Shown: positions 25,795 through 36,348, numbered from the stretch's first letter. The stretch is DNA of 64,000 nucleotides from Methylacidimicrobium fagopyrum (GCA_026225255.1 JAMFSJ010000035.1:52944-116943); one strand, 5' to 3'. Translations and numbers: made by a program. The notes: a model not told the origin generated them from the sequence alone.

Positions 25795-27798
25795 ATGCTA
25801 GTCGTTGACGAATTGAAAAAGAACGATCCGCAGCTCCGCCTGGTGGCGCTGATGCTGGTGATCGGTTTTTTCGTTTTGCTCACCGGGCTGTGGTGGGTGC
25901 AGGTCGTTTGCACCAAGGAATATCAATCACATCTCACCACGCAGGCGTATCGCACGATCCGCATTCCGGCGGTGCGTGGAAAAATTTTGGATCGCGAAGG
26001 CCGCGTGCTGGCGGAGAATCGTCCGAGCTACAATCTATGTTTGTATTTCGACGACTTGGGCGACCAGTTCAAGGCGGAATACAAACGCATCTTGCCGCTG
26101 AAAATTGTCACGACGCCCGCGCCGTTCTGGCGATTTTGGAACCGCGCATCGGTCACCACGCCCAAGTTGGCGAAGCTGACGGCCAGCCAGAAAGACGCCT
26201 TGGGTTGGCAGGCACGTTATAATGTCGCGAACCGGATTGCGGCCACCGTCGGGCAACAAATGGGTCAGACATTGGCGATTGATTTCAAAAAATTCGCCGC
26301 TGGCTATCAAAAAGAACGTTCGATGCCGTTCGTCATTTTGCCCGATTTGAACGATGCCCAGATCGCGCGCTTCGAGGAAAATTATTCGACCAACCTCGGC
26401 GTGAATTTGCAGATGCAAGCCCTGCGCACGTATCCGTTGAACACGACGGCGGCGCATCTGCTCGGTGAATTGAAGCAGGACAAAAGTTCGATCAACGGCG
26501 AAGACTCGGATTACAATTATCGTTTGCCGGATTATCGCGGCGCCACCGGCGTGGAAAACACTTCGGACGCCCAATTGCACGGCAACGCGGGCACCGAAAT
26601 GGTTCAGGTGAACAGCCAAGGCTATCGCCAATCGGCCGACATCGGCAACGCGCCGCAAGCCGGACAGAATATCACGCTGACGATTGACCTCGATCTTCAG
26701 CGCGCGGCGGAGGAAGCCATTGTTACTAACCAACGCGCGGCGGCGCACGCGGCCGTCGTAGTGATGGATGTGCACACCGGCGATATTTTGGCGATGGCAT
26801 CATCGCCGACGTTTAATCCAAATGATTTTGCGCAGGGAATTTCCACGGAAAAATACGCACAACTCCAGCAATCCACCGGCGAAAGAAATCGCGCGACGTA
26901 TGAAAATTACGCGCCCGGTTCCATTTTCAAAATCATCGTCGGCCTCGCCGCTTTGGAAAACGGGTTGAATCCGAACGAATATTATCACGTGCAACCGAAT
27001 CCGAGCGATGCCGCGCATGGTTGTATTTTTGTCGGTCGCCGAAAAATCAAAGATACCGCGCCACCCGGCGACTATAATTTTCAGAACGCGTTCATTCATT
27101 CGAGCAACGCTTATTTCATTACGAACGGATTGCGCGCGGGCATTGAGAACATCATCCGCATGGGTAAAAAATTTCACCTGGGCGAACGCACCGGGATTTT
27201 TCCGAGCCAAGAAGCGAAGGGTGATTTTCCCACACTAGATCAAGTGACGGCGGACGACTGGCGCGCGGGCTACACGGCGAATGTGAGCATCGGCCAGGGC
27301 GCCGTCTCGGTGACGCCGATTCAGATGGCCGTGATGATTTCAGCGATCGCCAACGGCGGCACGGTTTTATGGCCGCGCCTCGTGGATCGCGTCGAACCAC
27401 AAGATGCGACGGGCGGCGAAGTGGCGAAACAACTGCCGACGGCTCTGGTGCGTGATAATTTGAACGTGCATCAACGCAACTTACAAATCATTCGCGCGGC
27501 GATGTTACAAGATGTGGCCAATCCCGAAGGTTCCGGCACCGCGGCGGCGCTGCCCGGTTTACAGATTTGCGCCAAGACTGGCACCGCGCAGGTGCAGGAT
27601 GAAGACAATCATAACACCGGCCATAATTATTGGTTCGCCTCGTTTGCGCCGTATCAAAATCCGAAATACGCCGTCATCGTGATGGTGGAATCGGCGGTAG
27701 AAAGCGGTTCCGGAGGCAAAATCAGCGGGCCGATCGCGCGCGATGTTTACAAAGCGATTTTACAAAAGTCGTCGGAAAAATTGGCGATGAAGAAATAA
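25795..27798 (+). CDS. mrdA: penicillin-binding protein 2 (elongation transpeptidase)
   Basis: D,D-transpeptidase that crosslinks peptidoglycan during lateral growth with RodA. The 667 residues have an N-terminal membrane anchor (about 18-40, LMLVIGFFVLLTGLWWVQVV), the PBP dimerisation domain (RIPAVRGKILDREGRVLAENRPSY), and the transpeptidase motifs in order: SxxK in APGSIFKI, SxN in HSSNAYF and KTGT in CAKTGTAQV. ATG 25795 is clear. Confidence 0.95.
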   Translation: MLVVDELKKNDPQLRLVALMLVIGFFVLLTGLWWVQVVCTKEYQSHLTTQAYRTIRIPAVRGKILDREGRVLAENRPSYNLCLYFDDLGDQFKAEYKRILPLKIVTTPAPFWRFWNRASVTTPKLAKLTASQKDALGWQARYNVANRIAATVGQQMGQTLAIDFKKFAAGYQKERSMPFVILPDLNDAQIARFEENYSTNLGVNLQMQALRTYPLNTTAAHLLGELKQDKSSINGEDSDYNYRLPDYRGATGVENTSDAQLHGNAGTEMVQVNSQGYRQSADIGNAPQAGQNITLTIDLDLQRAAEEAIVTNQRAAAHAAVVVMDVHTGDILAMASSPTFNPNDFAQGISTEKYAQLQQSTGERNRATYENYAPGSIFKIIVGLAALENGLNPNEYYHVQPNPSDAAHGCIFVGRRKIKDTAPPGDYNFQNAFIHSSNAYFITNGLRAGIENIIRMGKKFHLGERTGIFPSQEAKGDFPTLDQVTADDWRAGYTANVSIGQGAVSVTPIQMAVMISAIANGGTVLWPRLVDRVEPQDATGGEVAKQLPTALVRDNLNVHQRNLQIIRAAMLQDVANPEGSGTAAALPGLQICAKTGTAQVQDEDNHNTGHNYWFASFAPYQNPKYAVIVMVESAVESGSGGKISGPIARDVYKAILQKSSEKLAMKK

Positions 27799-27880
27799 CA
27801 TATGAAATCGTGCTTACTCTCATCGCCCTGCTCTTCCTCGAATTTGAGGATGAGGATGATCCTGAATCGCGAAAACTAAC

Positions 27881-29095
27881 ATGCTGAATCCGTCCATCAA
27901 CAATGAACGTCCGAATCTGCCTGACCGGCTGCAACTGGTCGCGTTGGCGGGCTTGATGTTCATTGGCACGCTGTTCGTTTACAGCGCGACGGCGGCGAAT
28001 GCGTCCGCGAGCGCCGGTGCATTGTTCGATCAAATCTGGGTGCGCCAAATCATCTGGTATGGGCTTGGCCTCGGCGTGGCGACGGCGGTTTGCGTGGTGG
28101 ATTATCACACCCTCGCGCGTTGGTCGTTCGTCGTTTATTGGGCGATGATTTTGTGCCTCGTGGCAGTGCTGATCCCGCACATCGGCCAGACGCACGGCTG
28201 GGGGGCGCGCCGGTGGATTGACCTGCCGTTCTTCCAATTTCAACCGAGTGAGTTTGCGAAAATTTCCTTCGTGCTCGCGCTGGCAAATTTTCTCGGGCGA
28301 CCCGACGATGAATTGGCGCGGCCAGCCGTTTTTTGGCAAGGCATGGGCATGATGCTGTTGCCGTTCGCGCTCATCATGAAAGAACCGGATCTAGGTTCGG
28401 CGATGGTTTTATTGCCGACGGGCGTGGTGATGATGTTGGTCGCGGGCACGCCGAAACGATTTTTGTTCACGCTCGGCGGCATCGTCGGTTTGCTCGTCAT
28501 GCTGGCGCTGGCGGATGTTATTTTTGCGCCCCCGAAATTTCGGATTCCCATCCACGAATATCAACGCGAACGGTTGTTGGTTTATTTTGGCCGCGATTTC
28601 AACGACGCCAACGCGACACCGGAAGAAAAAAAGCTCGCCGTCAAAATGAAGAGCGACAGTTCGTATCAATCGCATCAAGCGTTGATCTCGGTCGGTTCCG
28701 GCGGTTTGTTCGGTAAAGGCTGGTGCAAAGGCGACCAGACCGCACTCGGGTATTTACCGGCGGGGGCGGCTCATAATGATTTCATTTTCTCCGTGATAGC
28801 CGAGGAGGAAGGATTCGTCGGCAGCTTAATTGTGCTGACGCTGTATGCGGTGGTTCTCTTCACAGGGTTGAGAATCGCCGGCCAGGCGCGCGATCGTCTG
28901 GGCAAACTCGTGGCGGTGGGCGCAGTGACGCTCATCTTCAGCCACGTTTTCGTGAATATCGGCATGAACATTCGCATCGTCCCGGTTACGGGCATCCCAC
29001 TGCCGCTGTTAAGTTACGGCGGATCCTCAGTGCTGTGCTCGCTGATCGCGCTGGGCCTGATGCAAAACGTCCACATCCATCGAAGAGGATATTAA
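27881..29095 (+). CDS. rodA: rod shape-determining protein RodA (SEDS glycosyltransferase)
   Basis: Peptidoglycan polymerase of the SEDS family, 404 residues and about ten membrane segments. Recognisable parts are GWGARRWIDLPFFQFQPSEFAKISFVLALA, the long extracytoplasmic loop after LPTGVVMMLVAGTPKR, SYQSHQALISVGSGGLFGKGW, and the final VPVTGIPLPLLSYGGSSVLCSL. It partners PBP2, encoded just upstream. The stop is 6 bases before the rng start. Confidence 0.95.
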   Translation: MLNPSINNERPNLPDRLQLVALAGLMFIGTLFVYSATAANASASAGALFDQIWVRQIIWYGLGLGVATAVCVVDYHTLARWSFVVYWAMILCLVAVLIPHIGQTHGWGARRWIDLPFFQFQPSEFAKISFVLALANFLGRPDDELARPAVFWQGMGMMLLPFALIMKEPDLGSAMVLLPTGVVMMLVAGTPKRFLFTLGGIVGLLVMLALADVIFAPPKFRIPIHEYQRERLLVYFGRDFNDANATPEEKKLAVKMKSDSSYQSHQALISVGSGGLFGKGWCKGDQTALGYLPAGAAHNDFIFSVIAEEEGFVGSLIVLTLYAVVLFTGLRIAGQARDRLGKLVAVGAVTLIFSHVFVNIGMNIRIVPVTGIPLPLLSYGGSSVLCSLIALGLMQNVHIHRRGY

Positions 29096-29101
29096 ACCAC
29101 T

Positions 29102-31057
29102 ATGAGTAATAACAATTCACGGCGTCGCCGTGGCGGAGGCGCGTTGCGCTTCAAACCTAAAGGCGGCCTTACCGCGCCGCAAAAAAACGACCGCGACGCC
29201 ACGCAAGCGCGCATTGAAGTCGTGACGGAACAAGGCGGGGCCGAACGCGTTTTTGAGAAACGTCATCATCAGGAAATCGAACGCGCCGAAAATATCGCCG
29301 CCGGCCTGCCGCCCGAAGGCAAACCGGAAGTTGCGCCGACGGAAACGTCCGCCGTGACCGCGCCGGAAGTTGCTACCGCGCCGGAAACCGAAGAAAAATA
29401 TGAACCGGTGAAAATCGTCGAGCCGCCAAAAGGTTTGATCGAAACGATTAAATCTGCCGCCGCGAACTTGGTGAAAAAAGTTCAGAAGCTGATCCGCCCG
29501 GAAAAGAAAGTTCACAAGGAAGTGATCATCAACGCCGAGACGCTCGAAACGCGCGTCGCGGTGACGGAGAACGGCAAGCTCGAAGAATTCAACATTGAGC
29601 GCACGACGGAAGAACGGCTCGTCGGCAGCATTTTCAAAGGCCGCGTCCGCAATCTCGAAGACGGTTTGAAAGCCGCGTTCGTGGATATCGGTTTCGAGAA
29701 AAATGCCTTCCTGCATTATTGGGACATCGTGCCGAATCAATTTGATTCCGGCGTGGAAATTGTTGAACGCGAAAACACGCGCCGGCGCGACAAACCGAAA
29801 ATCACGCAGAAGGATATTCCGCGTCTTTACTCGCCCGGCGCCGACATTATCGTGCAAGTCACGAAAGGTCCGATCGGCACCAAAGGCCCGCGCGTCACGA
29901 CGAATATCGTTTTGCCCGGGCGCTTCCTCGTGTTGTTGCCGAACTCCGATCAATCCGGTATTTCCCGCAAGATTGAGAATCCGGACGAACGCAAACGCCT
30001 GAAAAAAATTCTGCGCGAACTGCACATTCCCGACGGCATGGGCGTCATCATGCGCACCGCGGGCGAAGGCCAGCAGTTGCGGTATTTCGTGCGCGACCTC
30101 GCGTTGTTGCTCGAAGAATGGAATGGCATCCAGGAAAAAATCAAGAAGCAGCCCATGGCGACGTGCGTGTTTCAAGAACCGGATTTGATCGAACGCACCG
30201 TGCGCGATTTTCTCACCGAAGACGTCGAACGCATCGTGGTGGACAGCCAAAGAGCGTTCGACCGGATGCGCGAAATGATCACGAAGGTTTCGCCGCGCGC
30301 CGCGAAAAAAGTGGCGCTCTATATCGAAGCGCAACCGGTGTTCGACCGTTTCCTCATCAGCAAACAGTTGGAAAACACGTTCTCGCGCCAAGTGCATTTG
30401 AAGAGCGGCGGCTACATTGTCATTGATGAAACCGAAGCGCTCGTGGCCATTGACGTGAATACGGGCCGTCATAAAGGTGGCAAAGATCAGGAAGCGCTCA
30501 TCCTCAAGGTGAACCTGGAATCGGCGGAAGAAATTTGCCGTCAACTGCGCCTGCGCAACATGGGCGGCCTCATCGTGCTCGATTTCATCGACATGAAATC
30601 CGGTCGCGACCGCCAGCAAGTGCACACGCGGATGCGCGACGGTTTGCGCCGCGACAAAGCGAAAACGCACATTCTCCCGATCTCGCAACTCGGGCTCATG
30701 GAAATGACGCGTCAACGTCACAGCGAAAGCGTTCGCGCTGCCGTGTATGACGATTGTCCGTATTGCAAAGGTCGCGGCAAGGTGAAGAGCCCGATCACGA
30801 TGAGCGTGGAAATTCAACGCAAGTTGCAAGAAATTCTGAAGAAGCGCAACCGCGACGAAACGGATTTCCAACTCCGCATCGTGGTCAATCCGACGATTCT
30901 GGAACGTCTCCGCGTCGAGGACGAAAAACATTTGATCGAAATGGAAAAACGTTATTTCGGCAAACTATCCTTCCGCGCGGACAACGGCATGCATGCGGAA
31001 CAGTTCAAGATCGTCAACGTGACGAACGGCGAAGAACTCGCCAGTGTCGGCTGTTAA
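29102..31057 (+). CDS. rng: ribonuclease E/G family protein
   Basis: Endoribonuclease of 651 residues for rRNA maturation and mRNA decay. Residues 1-135 are a basic, Glu/Pro-rich extension not found in E. coli RNase G. An S1-like domain follows (LVGSIFKGRVRNLEDGLKAAFVDIG), then the first catalytic Asp in AIDVNTGRHKGGKD, the second in LIVLDFIDMKSGRDR, and the zinc-link Cys pair in CPYCKGRGKV. A C-terminal membrane-binding or degradosome tail like that of RNase E is absent, so RNase G is the closer name. Placement after rodA mirrors the mre-rng linkage of many bacteria. Confidence 0.92.
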   Translation: MSNNNSRRRRGGGALRFKPKGGLTAPQKNDRDATQARIEVVTEQGGAERVFEKRHHQEIERAENIAAGLPPEGKPEVAPTETSAVTAPEVATAPETEEKYEPVKIVEPPKGLIETIKSAAANLVKKVQKLIRPEKKVHKEVIINAETLETRVAVTENGKLEEFNIERTTEERLVGSIFKGRVRNLEDGLKAAFVDIGFEKNAFLHYWDIVPNQFDSGVEIVERENTRRRDKPKITQKDIPRLYSPGADIIVQVTKGPIGTKGPRVTTNIVLPGRFLVLLPNSDQSGISRKIENPDERKRLKKILRELHIPDGMGVIMRTAGEGQQLRYFVRDLALLLEEWNGIQEKIKKQPMATCVFQEPDLIERTVRDFLTEDVERIVVDSQRAFDRMREMITKVSPRAAKKVALYIEAQPVFDRFLISKQLENTFSRQVHLKSGGYIVIDETEALVAIDVNTGRHKGGKDQEALILKVNLESAEEICRQLRLRNMGGLIVLDFIDMKSGRDRQQVHTRMRDGLRRDKAKTHILPISQLGLMEMTRQRHSESVRAAVYDDCPYCKGRGKVKSPITMSVEIQRKLQEILKKRNRDETDFQLRIVVNPTILERLRVEDEKHLIEMEKRYFGKLSFRADNGMHAEQFKIVNVTNGEELASVGC

Positions 31058-31101
31058 AATAACTTAGTCGGGCAGACTCCGTTGAGCTCTGCCTAAAATT
31101 C

Positions 31102-31137
31102 AAACGCCCCGCAGTGAAAACTGTAGGGCGTTTTTTA
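31102..31137 (+). terminator. intrinsic terminator after rng
   Basis: AAACGCCC (31102-31109) pairs with GGGCGTTT (31126-31133), with GCAG/CTGT pairing inside, followed by a six-T run. It ends the mreB-rng cluster. Confidence 0.85.
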
Positions 31138-31138
31138 T

Positions 31139-31164
31139 TGGAGCGCCGGGCGTCGCTCGGCTTG
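31139..31164. repeat. GAGCGCCG repeat variant
   Basis: GGAGCGCCGGGCGTCGCTCGGCTT is a diverged relative of the 28-bp repeat near 5277 and 8448, again immediately after the end of a transcription unit. Confidence 0.5.
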
Positions 31165-31167
31165 AAG

Positions 31168-31202
31168 CAAAAAATAAGGCGAAGCAGCAAGCTTCGCCTT
31201 AT
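31168..31202 (-). terminator. intrinsic terminator after accC
   Basis: A 12-bp perfect stem (ATAAGGCGAAGC at 31174-31185, complement at 31191-31202) is followed on the minus strand by a T-run. It ends the aroQ-accB-accC unit. Confidence 0.85.
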
Positions 31203-31231
31203 CCTTAAATTCTTCCGCTGAATTATTTCGA

Positions 31232-32614
31232 TCAGGATTTTTCCTGGATCAGTTCGCGACGCGCCCCACCGAGGAGTTGTTCGACGAAATTTGTCGAATA
31301 GACGCCGCGACGGAAATTTGGATCCTGCATGATCGCCTGTTGAAACGAAATCGTCGTCTTCACGCCGGTGATCAGATATTCATTCAACGCGCGATTCATA
31401 CGGTCAATCGCTTCACGACGATCTTTGCCGGTGACGATGAGTTTGCCGATCATCGAATCGTAAGTCGGCGGAATCGTATAGCCCGCGTAAGCATGCGTTT
31501 CCATACGCACACCACGGCCACCCGGTTGATAATACATTTCAATCCGACCAGGGCTCGGACGAAAATCGTCAAAAGGATCTTCCGCATTGATACGACATTC
31601 GATGGAATGGCCTTTGAAAGTGACGTCGCTTTGTGAAATCCGCAACGGTTCGCCCATCGCGATCTCGATCTGCGCCTTCACCAAATCAATGCCCGTCACT
31701 TCTTCCGTAACCGGATGTTCGACTTGGATACGTTTGTTGACCTCAAGGAAATAATAATTGCCGTTATCGTCCACGATGAATTCCACCGTGCCGGCATTCG
31801 TGTATTTCGCCGCTTCGGCGATGCGCACCGCCGCTTTGCCGATTTTATCGCGCAATTTCTTGAATTTATTTTCCAACAAAGGCGACGGTGATTCTTCGAT
31901 CAGCTTTTGATTGCGACGTTGAATCGAGCAATCGCGTTCGCCGAGATGAATGATTTTGCCCTTGTTATCGCCCAGAATTTGAATCTCGATGTGATGCGGG
32001 TTCTCGATGAATTTCTCGATGTAAACGCCCGAATTGCCGAAGCATTTTTCCGCTTCCGTGCGCGCCGTGTGAAACCCTTTGACGAGTGAAATATCGTTGT
32101 GCGCGATGCGCATCCCGCGACCACCGCCACCAGCGACCGCTTTGATCATCACCGGATAACCGATGCGTTTGGCGACGGCGAGGGCTTCCGCTTCTTTTTC
32201 GACGATGCCATCGGAACCGGGCGGTGTTTCCACACCTGCTCGTTTGGCTAGCGCACGGCTGACGGCTTTGTCGGAAAGCGCATTCATCGCTCGCGGTTGC
32301 GGGCCGATGAAACGGATATTGCAGCTCTCGCAAACTTCCGCGAAATGGGCGTTTTCGGATAAAAATCCGTAGCCGGGATGGATGGCATCGACATCCGCGA
32401 TTTCTGCCGCGCTGATGATGCGATCAATCCGCAGATAACTTTCGGACGAAGGCGCTTTGCCGATGCAAATCGCCTCATCGGCCATTTGCACGTGCATGGA
32501 GTTCGCATCGATTTCCGAATAGACCGCGACCGTGCGGATATTCAACTCTTTGCAGGCACGGATAATGCGAACGGCAATTTCTCCGCGATTAGCGACCAAA
32601 ACTTTTTCAAACAT
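31232..32614 (-). CDS. accC: acetyl-CoA carboxylase, biotin carboxylase subunit
   Basis: ATP-dependent carboxylation of biotin on AccB, the first half-reaction of malonyl-CoA synthesis. The 460 residues have the N-terminal [24 protein letters not shown], the ATP-grasp glycine loop [13 protein letters not shown], the catalytic region [36 protein letters not shown] and the C-terminal [22 protein letters not shown] set the start at ATG 32614; upstream in-frame codons to 32674 are unrelated. Starts 25 bases after accB. Confidence 0.96.
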   Translation of the reverse strand: MFEKVLVANRGEIAVRIIRACKELNIRTVAVYSEIDANSMHVQMADEAICIGKAPSSESYLRIDRIISAAEIADVDAIHPGYGFLSENAHFAEVCESCNIRFIGPQPRAMNALSDKAVSRALAKRAGVETPPGSDGIVEKEAEALAVAKRIGYPVMIKAVAGGGGRGMRIAHNDISLVKGFHTARTEAEKCFGNSGVYIEKFIENPHHIEIQILGDNKGKIIHLGERDCSIQRRNQKLIEESPSPLLENKFKKLRDKIGKAAVRIAEAAKYTNAGTVEFIVDDNGNYYFLEVNKRIQVEHPVTEEVTGIDLVKAQIEIAMGEPLRISQSDVTFKGHSIECRINAEDPFDDFRPSPGRIEMYYQPGGRGVRMETHAYAGYTIPPTYDSMIGKLIVTGKDRREAIDRMNRALNEYLITGVKTTISFQQAIMQDPNFRRGVYSTNFVEQLLGGARRELIQEKS

Positions 32615-32639
32615 GGGTGTGGAAAGCGGTAAAAACCGC

Positions 32640-33110
32640 TCAATTCGGACGAACTTTAAACAACGGCTGGCCAAATTCGACTGGTTTGCCGCTTTCGACC
32701 AAAATCTGGGTAATGACGCCTTTGACTTCGGCTTTGATTTCGTTCATCACTTTCATGGCTTCAATAATGGCCACGACGGTTTCGCCGTTGACCTCCGAGC
32801 CGACCTCAACATAGTTCCCCGATTCTGGTGAAGGTGCGCGATAGAACGTTCCGATCATCGGCGACTTGATTTCAATTTCGCCGGTGTTGACGACTACTGT
32901 CGGAGCCGCTGCTGCTGCCGCCGGCGGAACCATCATTGGTATGGGCATCGGCAACATGGACAATGAATCATCCGCTTGCTGCGCGACGGCCGAGCCGCCG
33001 TTCAAGCCGCGCTTAAGGCGCAACTTAGAATCTTTTTCTTCCAGTTCAAACTCCGTAATGGAGTTTTTCTTCATCAAATCAATGATGGCCTTAATATCTT
33101 TTAAATCCAC
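32640..33110 (-). CDS. accB: biotin carboxyl carrier protein of acetyl-CoA carboxylase
   Basis: Carries the biotin shuttled between carboxylase and carboxyltransferase. The 156 residues have an N-terminal [29 protein letters not shown] region, an Ala/Pro-rich linker with AAAAAP stretches, and the biotinyl domain with the attachment lysine in [12 protein letters not shown]. Start is GTG 33110. A good sigma70-type promoter lies about 110 bases upstream. Confidence 0.95.
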   Translation of the reverse strand: MDLKDIKAIIDLMKKNSITEFELEEKDSKLRLKRGLNGGSAVAQQADDSLSMLPMPIPMMVPPAAAAAAPTVVVNTGEIEIKSPMIGTFYRAPSPESGNYVEVGSEVNGETVVAIIEAMKVMNEIKAEVKGVITQILVESGKPVEFGQPLFKVRPN

Positions 33111-33219
33111 AGTGCTTTTTCGTTAAAGAAATTTAATAAATGGCAAATTTGCCTCGATTTATCCAGAATTTTGAAGACGTTTTGGACGCCTTACAGAATC
33201 CAAGTTAAATTACAGTGAC

Positions 33220-33248
33220 ATATTATTAGTCCCGGTCGCCGTCGTCAA
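33220..33248 (-). promoter_or_regulatory. sigma70-type promoter for accB-accC
   Basis: On the minus strand TTGACG (33248-33243) and TAATAT (33225-33220) are 17 bases apart. The implied start near 33213 would leave a ~100-base 5' leader before accB. No obvious attenuator hairpin is visible in the leader. Confidence 0.5.
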
Positions 33249-33293
33249 GTGGTAATTTCAACAAGTTATACCCAACCAAAATGGTAAAAACGT

Positions 33294-33734
33294 CTATTTT
33301 TTGGTTTCGTTAACGTAAACGGCAGATTCAAGTCCTAAAATGTAAGATTTTTGCCCGAATCCACAAATTTGACCCCGGCAAACGGGCGCGATGAGCGACT
33401 TGTGCCGGAACTCTTCCCGCGCATGAATGTTCGAAAGATGGATCTCAATGGTCGGAATTCCCACCGCCGAAATTGCATCGCGCAGGGCGATGCTTGTGTG
33501 GGTGTAAGCCGCCGCGTTGATGACGATGACGTCGAACTGACCTTTGGCTTCCTGAATCCAACTGACCAATTCGCCCTCGACATTGGACTGGCGAAAACCG
33601 ATTTCGATGTTCAACTCCGTCGCGCGGGCGCGAACGCTGGCTTCGATGTCGGCCAAAGTCGTCCGGCCATAAACTTCCGGCTCGCGCGTGCCGAGCAGGT
33701 TCAGGTTAGGGCCATTTAGAAAGAGGACTTTCAT
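33294..33734 (-). CDS. aroQ: type II 3-dehydroquinate dehydratase
   Basis: Third step of the shikimate pathway. The 146 residues begin [23 protein letters not shown], the classic type II N-terminus with the catalytic Arg and Tyr (lid loop). [16 protein letters not shown] and [17 protein letters not shown] hold the active-site Asn and His. In-frame codons from 33803 to 33735 are not conserved. The order aroQ-accB-accC is shared with many proteobacteria, though here a separate promoter lies between aroQ and accB. Confidence 0.94.
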   Translation of the reverse strand: MKVLFLNGPNLNLLGTREPEVYGRTTLADIEASVRARATELNIEIGFRQSNVEGELVSWIQEAKGQFDVIVINAAAYTHTSIALRDAISAVGIPTIEIHLSNIHAREEFRHKSLIAPVCRGQICGFGQKSYILGLESAVYVNETKK

Positions 33735-33809
33735 GGCAAGCAAGGTAGCAAATATTTCGCAAAATGCAATGGAGGGAGGAAAGCCTTGCCTACGAGTTCC
33801 CAATTAGGG

Positions 33810-35204
33810 TTATGGCTTTGTGGCGGATACGATTGTCCGGGTTCCAACCAATGCGCCTAAAAAAGTGAACGTCGTCCAGGCCAAGGCAGGAATATATAGG
33901 CTGAATTCACCAAAACCTTGCGCGAACCACCCCAGCAATCCGGCGAAGAGGGCGAATCGAAAAATATCGCGGCTCCGCCAAAGTTTTTTACCGATGACGG
34001 TTAACGCGAGCAGAATCCACGCGGAATACGCCAAACCGCCGATTACGCCAGAATCCGAGAATTGTTCGAGATAATCATTATGCGTCAGCCGCGCCATTTC
34101 GGCGGTCGGCGATTTAAGTTGGGCGTAAGGCCGCTGAAATGTTCCCGGTCCGCTGCCAAATAGCGGATTACTGGCGGTCGTTTGCGCGGCGGCCCGCCAA
34201 TAATCAAACCGCGCCCCCACGCTCGTAGCTCCGGCGGCAAAGTAATTATGAAAACGAACCGCAAACACGCCCAGACCGAGAATGAGAATGGCCGCGACGG
34301 CGATGAATTTGAGTTTTTTCGGCCAATCCAATCGCAGCAGGAAAATACCGCCCAGGCCGATGGAGATGAGCCAGCCGAGTTTTGAGCCGGTCCAGAAGAA
34401 CGCTGCGCCGCCGAGGAAAATCGTTAGCGCAATCACCGCCAAACGGATGAGCGGTTTTAATTTTTTGGTGAGATTGATGGCGATCACGAGTGCAACCGGC
34501 AGCAATAATAATATGAGTCCGGCGAGCGCGTTGGGATAAACGAGCGTGCCGTTGACGCGACCTTTGGCGAATTTGGCCAGGATCACGGGATTCGCCACGT
34601 CCACGCCATTGGTGCTGATGATGATATTTTCGCGTTTTAATTCCGCGATGGTTTCCGGCGGATAATTCGTCCAGCCAGATTGTTCGCCTTCGACCAGCAT
34701 TTGATGGTTTTGCGGAAATTCGTAACGCTTTTGGATGACGGCGCGCACGAGGCAAAAGGTGAACGCGAGGAGCAGTCCGATCAGTAAAATCTGCAACGCG
34801 CGTTGGCTATGGAACAAAAATACGCCGAGAAAATAACAGCCGATACAGCCAAAAAATTGCCACAGCGTGTCCGCGGTCAAGTCGGCATCCACGGTTTTCG
34901 TGGCGGAAAGGATTTGCCAGCCGAACCAGATCAACGGCAGCAGCCAAAGCCATTTTGTTTGCGGCCACGCGATTTTTTTCTGAAAAATCAAACCCGCGCC
35001 CAGCATCGCGAACGGGAGAAAAAACCAGCTCGCCCAATGCGCCGGCCACGCGTCGCTCCAAAAATCTGACAGGGTGGCGGGTGTGATGATTTTGCTGTCG
35101 AGAATGACGGGGTTGCCGAATTTCCAGATCGTTAGGCCGAGGAAAAGTCCGAACGCGAGCGCGTAATAAAATTCGCGACGGTCGGTTTTTGGCTCGGACT
35201 TCAT
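33810..35204 (-). CDS. O-antigen ligase/polymerase family membrane protein (Wzy_C)
   Basis: Membrane protein of 464 residues with about 11-12 hydrophobic segments. The large loop and Wzy_C region is recognisable from TGSKLGWLISIGLGGIFLL, GARFDYWRAAAQTTASNPLFGSGPGTFQRPYA and ARLTHNDYLEQFSDSGVIGGLAYSAW, which contain the conserved Arg, Gly-rich and His-Asn-Asp residues of this family. Members ligate or polymerise surface glycans at the periplasmic face. No glycosyltransferases adjoin, so ligase and polymerase roles cannot be separated here. The start is 28 bases after the holB stop. Confidence 0.82.
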   Translation of the reverse strand: MKSEPKTDRREFYYALAFGLFLGLTIWKFGNPVILDSKIITPATLSDFWSDAWPAHWASWFFLPFAMLGAGLIFQKKIAWPQTKWLWLLPLIWFGWQILSATKTVDADLTADTLWQFFGCIGCYFLGVFLFHSQRALQILLIGLLLAFTFCLVRAVIQKRYEFPQNHQMLVEGEQSGWTNYPPETIAELKRENIIISTNGVDVANPVILAKFAKGRVNGTLVYPNALAGLILLLLPVALVIAINLTKKLKPLIRLAVIALTIFLGGAAFFWTGSKLGWLISIGLGGIFLLRLDWPKKLKFIAVAAILILGLGVFAVRFHNYFAAGATSVGARFDYWRAAAQTTASNPLFGSGPGTFQRPYAQLKSPTAEMARLTHNDYLEQFSDSGVIGGLAYSAWILLALTVIGKKLWRSRDIFRFALFAGLLGWFAQGFGEFSLYIPALAWTTFTFLGALVGTRTIVSATKP

Positions 35205-35232
35205 GCGCGGATTTTAAGAGCGAACGACGCAA

Positions 35233-36258
35233 TTAGAAATGCAATTTCAACAAGCTGACTTCGAGCGCGAGGGCTTCCTGCACGTTGGTGTGCAACATAC
35301 GCTGGGTTTGCTCAATGGTCTGCAAATTTTCCTGCGCTTGACGCGACGAAATCCGGCGGGCGACAATATCCGCGCCGGAAATTTTTGGGAAATTCAATAA
35401 ATCCTGACCCGCCGCGACGGTGTGCAGCCAAATATCCCGCAGCCACCATTGGACGAGCAGCAGCAAATCGGCGCGACGACGGCGATATTCCGCCTCGATG
35501 GCCGCGGTCAATTCGTCTTCCCATTTGTCGCGCAAATCTTTTTCCACGTCGTCGTATTTTTCCAACGGCGAACGCGCGGTCAACGTTTCATCCACGCGCG
35601 TGCGGATTTCGCCCAGCTTTTGGAGCAACACGTCGAGCAAGCGATAACGTCCGAGCAAACTTTTTTGTTCGGCGGCGGCGAGCGTGCCAAATTTTTCCAA
35701 CCATTCAGCGGTGGCGGAATCCAATTCGTGTTTGCCATTGCCAAAAAAATTCAGGCGCAGGCAACGCGATAAAATGGTTTCCAAGATCCGCGACGGTTCG
35801 GTTGAAAGCAAAATCAGAACGGAATTGGCCGGCGGCTCTTCGAGGGTTTTAAGAAACGCATTCGCCGCCTGCGGATTCAAGCGATCCGCGCCGACGATGA
35901 CGGCGACTTTGTGCGTGGCTTCGGTGGGACGAAGCTGGATTTGGCGCATCAATTCGCGCGTTTGATCCACGGTGATGATGCGGGATTTGGATTCGGGCCG
36001 CGCCCAATGGATATCGGCGTGATTGCCGTTTTCAATTTTGCGGCAGCTCGCACATTCGTCGCAGGAATCCGTTGCGACGCCGGAAATTGTGATCGGATTC
36101 TCGCAATTCAACGTTTTGGCCAGCGTGCGGGCGAGCAATTCCAATTCCTCCAGCGAATCACCGGCGAAAAGATATGCGTGACCGAGTCTTCCCCGCGCGA
36201 GGGAACGTTGCAATAATTGAACGCCTTGCGGTTGATCGGGAAAATCTTTGAAAGCCAT
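35233..36258 (-). CDS. holB: DNA polymerase III delta' subunit
   Basis: Clamp-loader subunit of 341 residues. GRLGHAYLFAGDSLEELELLARTLAKTLNC corresponds to the AAA+ P-loop, but the Walker A Lys-Thr/Ser is missing (AGDSLEEL), as expected for delta', which does not hydrolyse ATP. The zinc module Cys cluster SCDECASC, the VDQTRELMRQIQLRP segment, KVAVIVGADRLNPQAANAFLKTLEEPP and the sensor SRC in ILSRCLRL follow in order. Together with the missing P-loop they separate it from DnaX. Confidence 0.88.
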   Translation of the reverse strand: MAFKDFPDQPQGVQLLQRSLARGRLGHAYLFAGDSLEELELLARTLAKTLNCENPITISGVATDSCDECASCRKIENGNHADIHWARPESKSRIITVDQTRELMRQIQLRPTEATHKVAVIVGADRLNPQAANAFLKTLEEPPANSVLILLSTEPSRILETILSRCLRLNFFGNGKHELDSATAEWLEKFGTLAAAEQKSLLGRYRLLDVLLQKLGEIRTRVDETLTARSPLEKYDDVEKDLRDKWEDELTAAIEAEYRRRRADLLLLVQWWLRDIWLHTVAAGQDLLNFPKISGADIVARRISSRQAQENLQTIEQTQRMLHTNVQEALALEVSLLKLHF

Positions 36259-36348
36259 GGGAAAAGGTTATCGAAATTTGGCTTTGCAGTATTGATTACA
36301 ATTAAGTTTGAATCGCCAACCCGCCAACGCTGGGCTTCAGCGCGGCAA

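Noticed and set aside
29117..30931. 604-residue open frame antisense to rng
   Set aside because: Composition mirrors the rng codons; it has no domain and is rich in Phe, His and Arg, as GC-rich antisense frames are.
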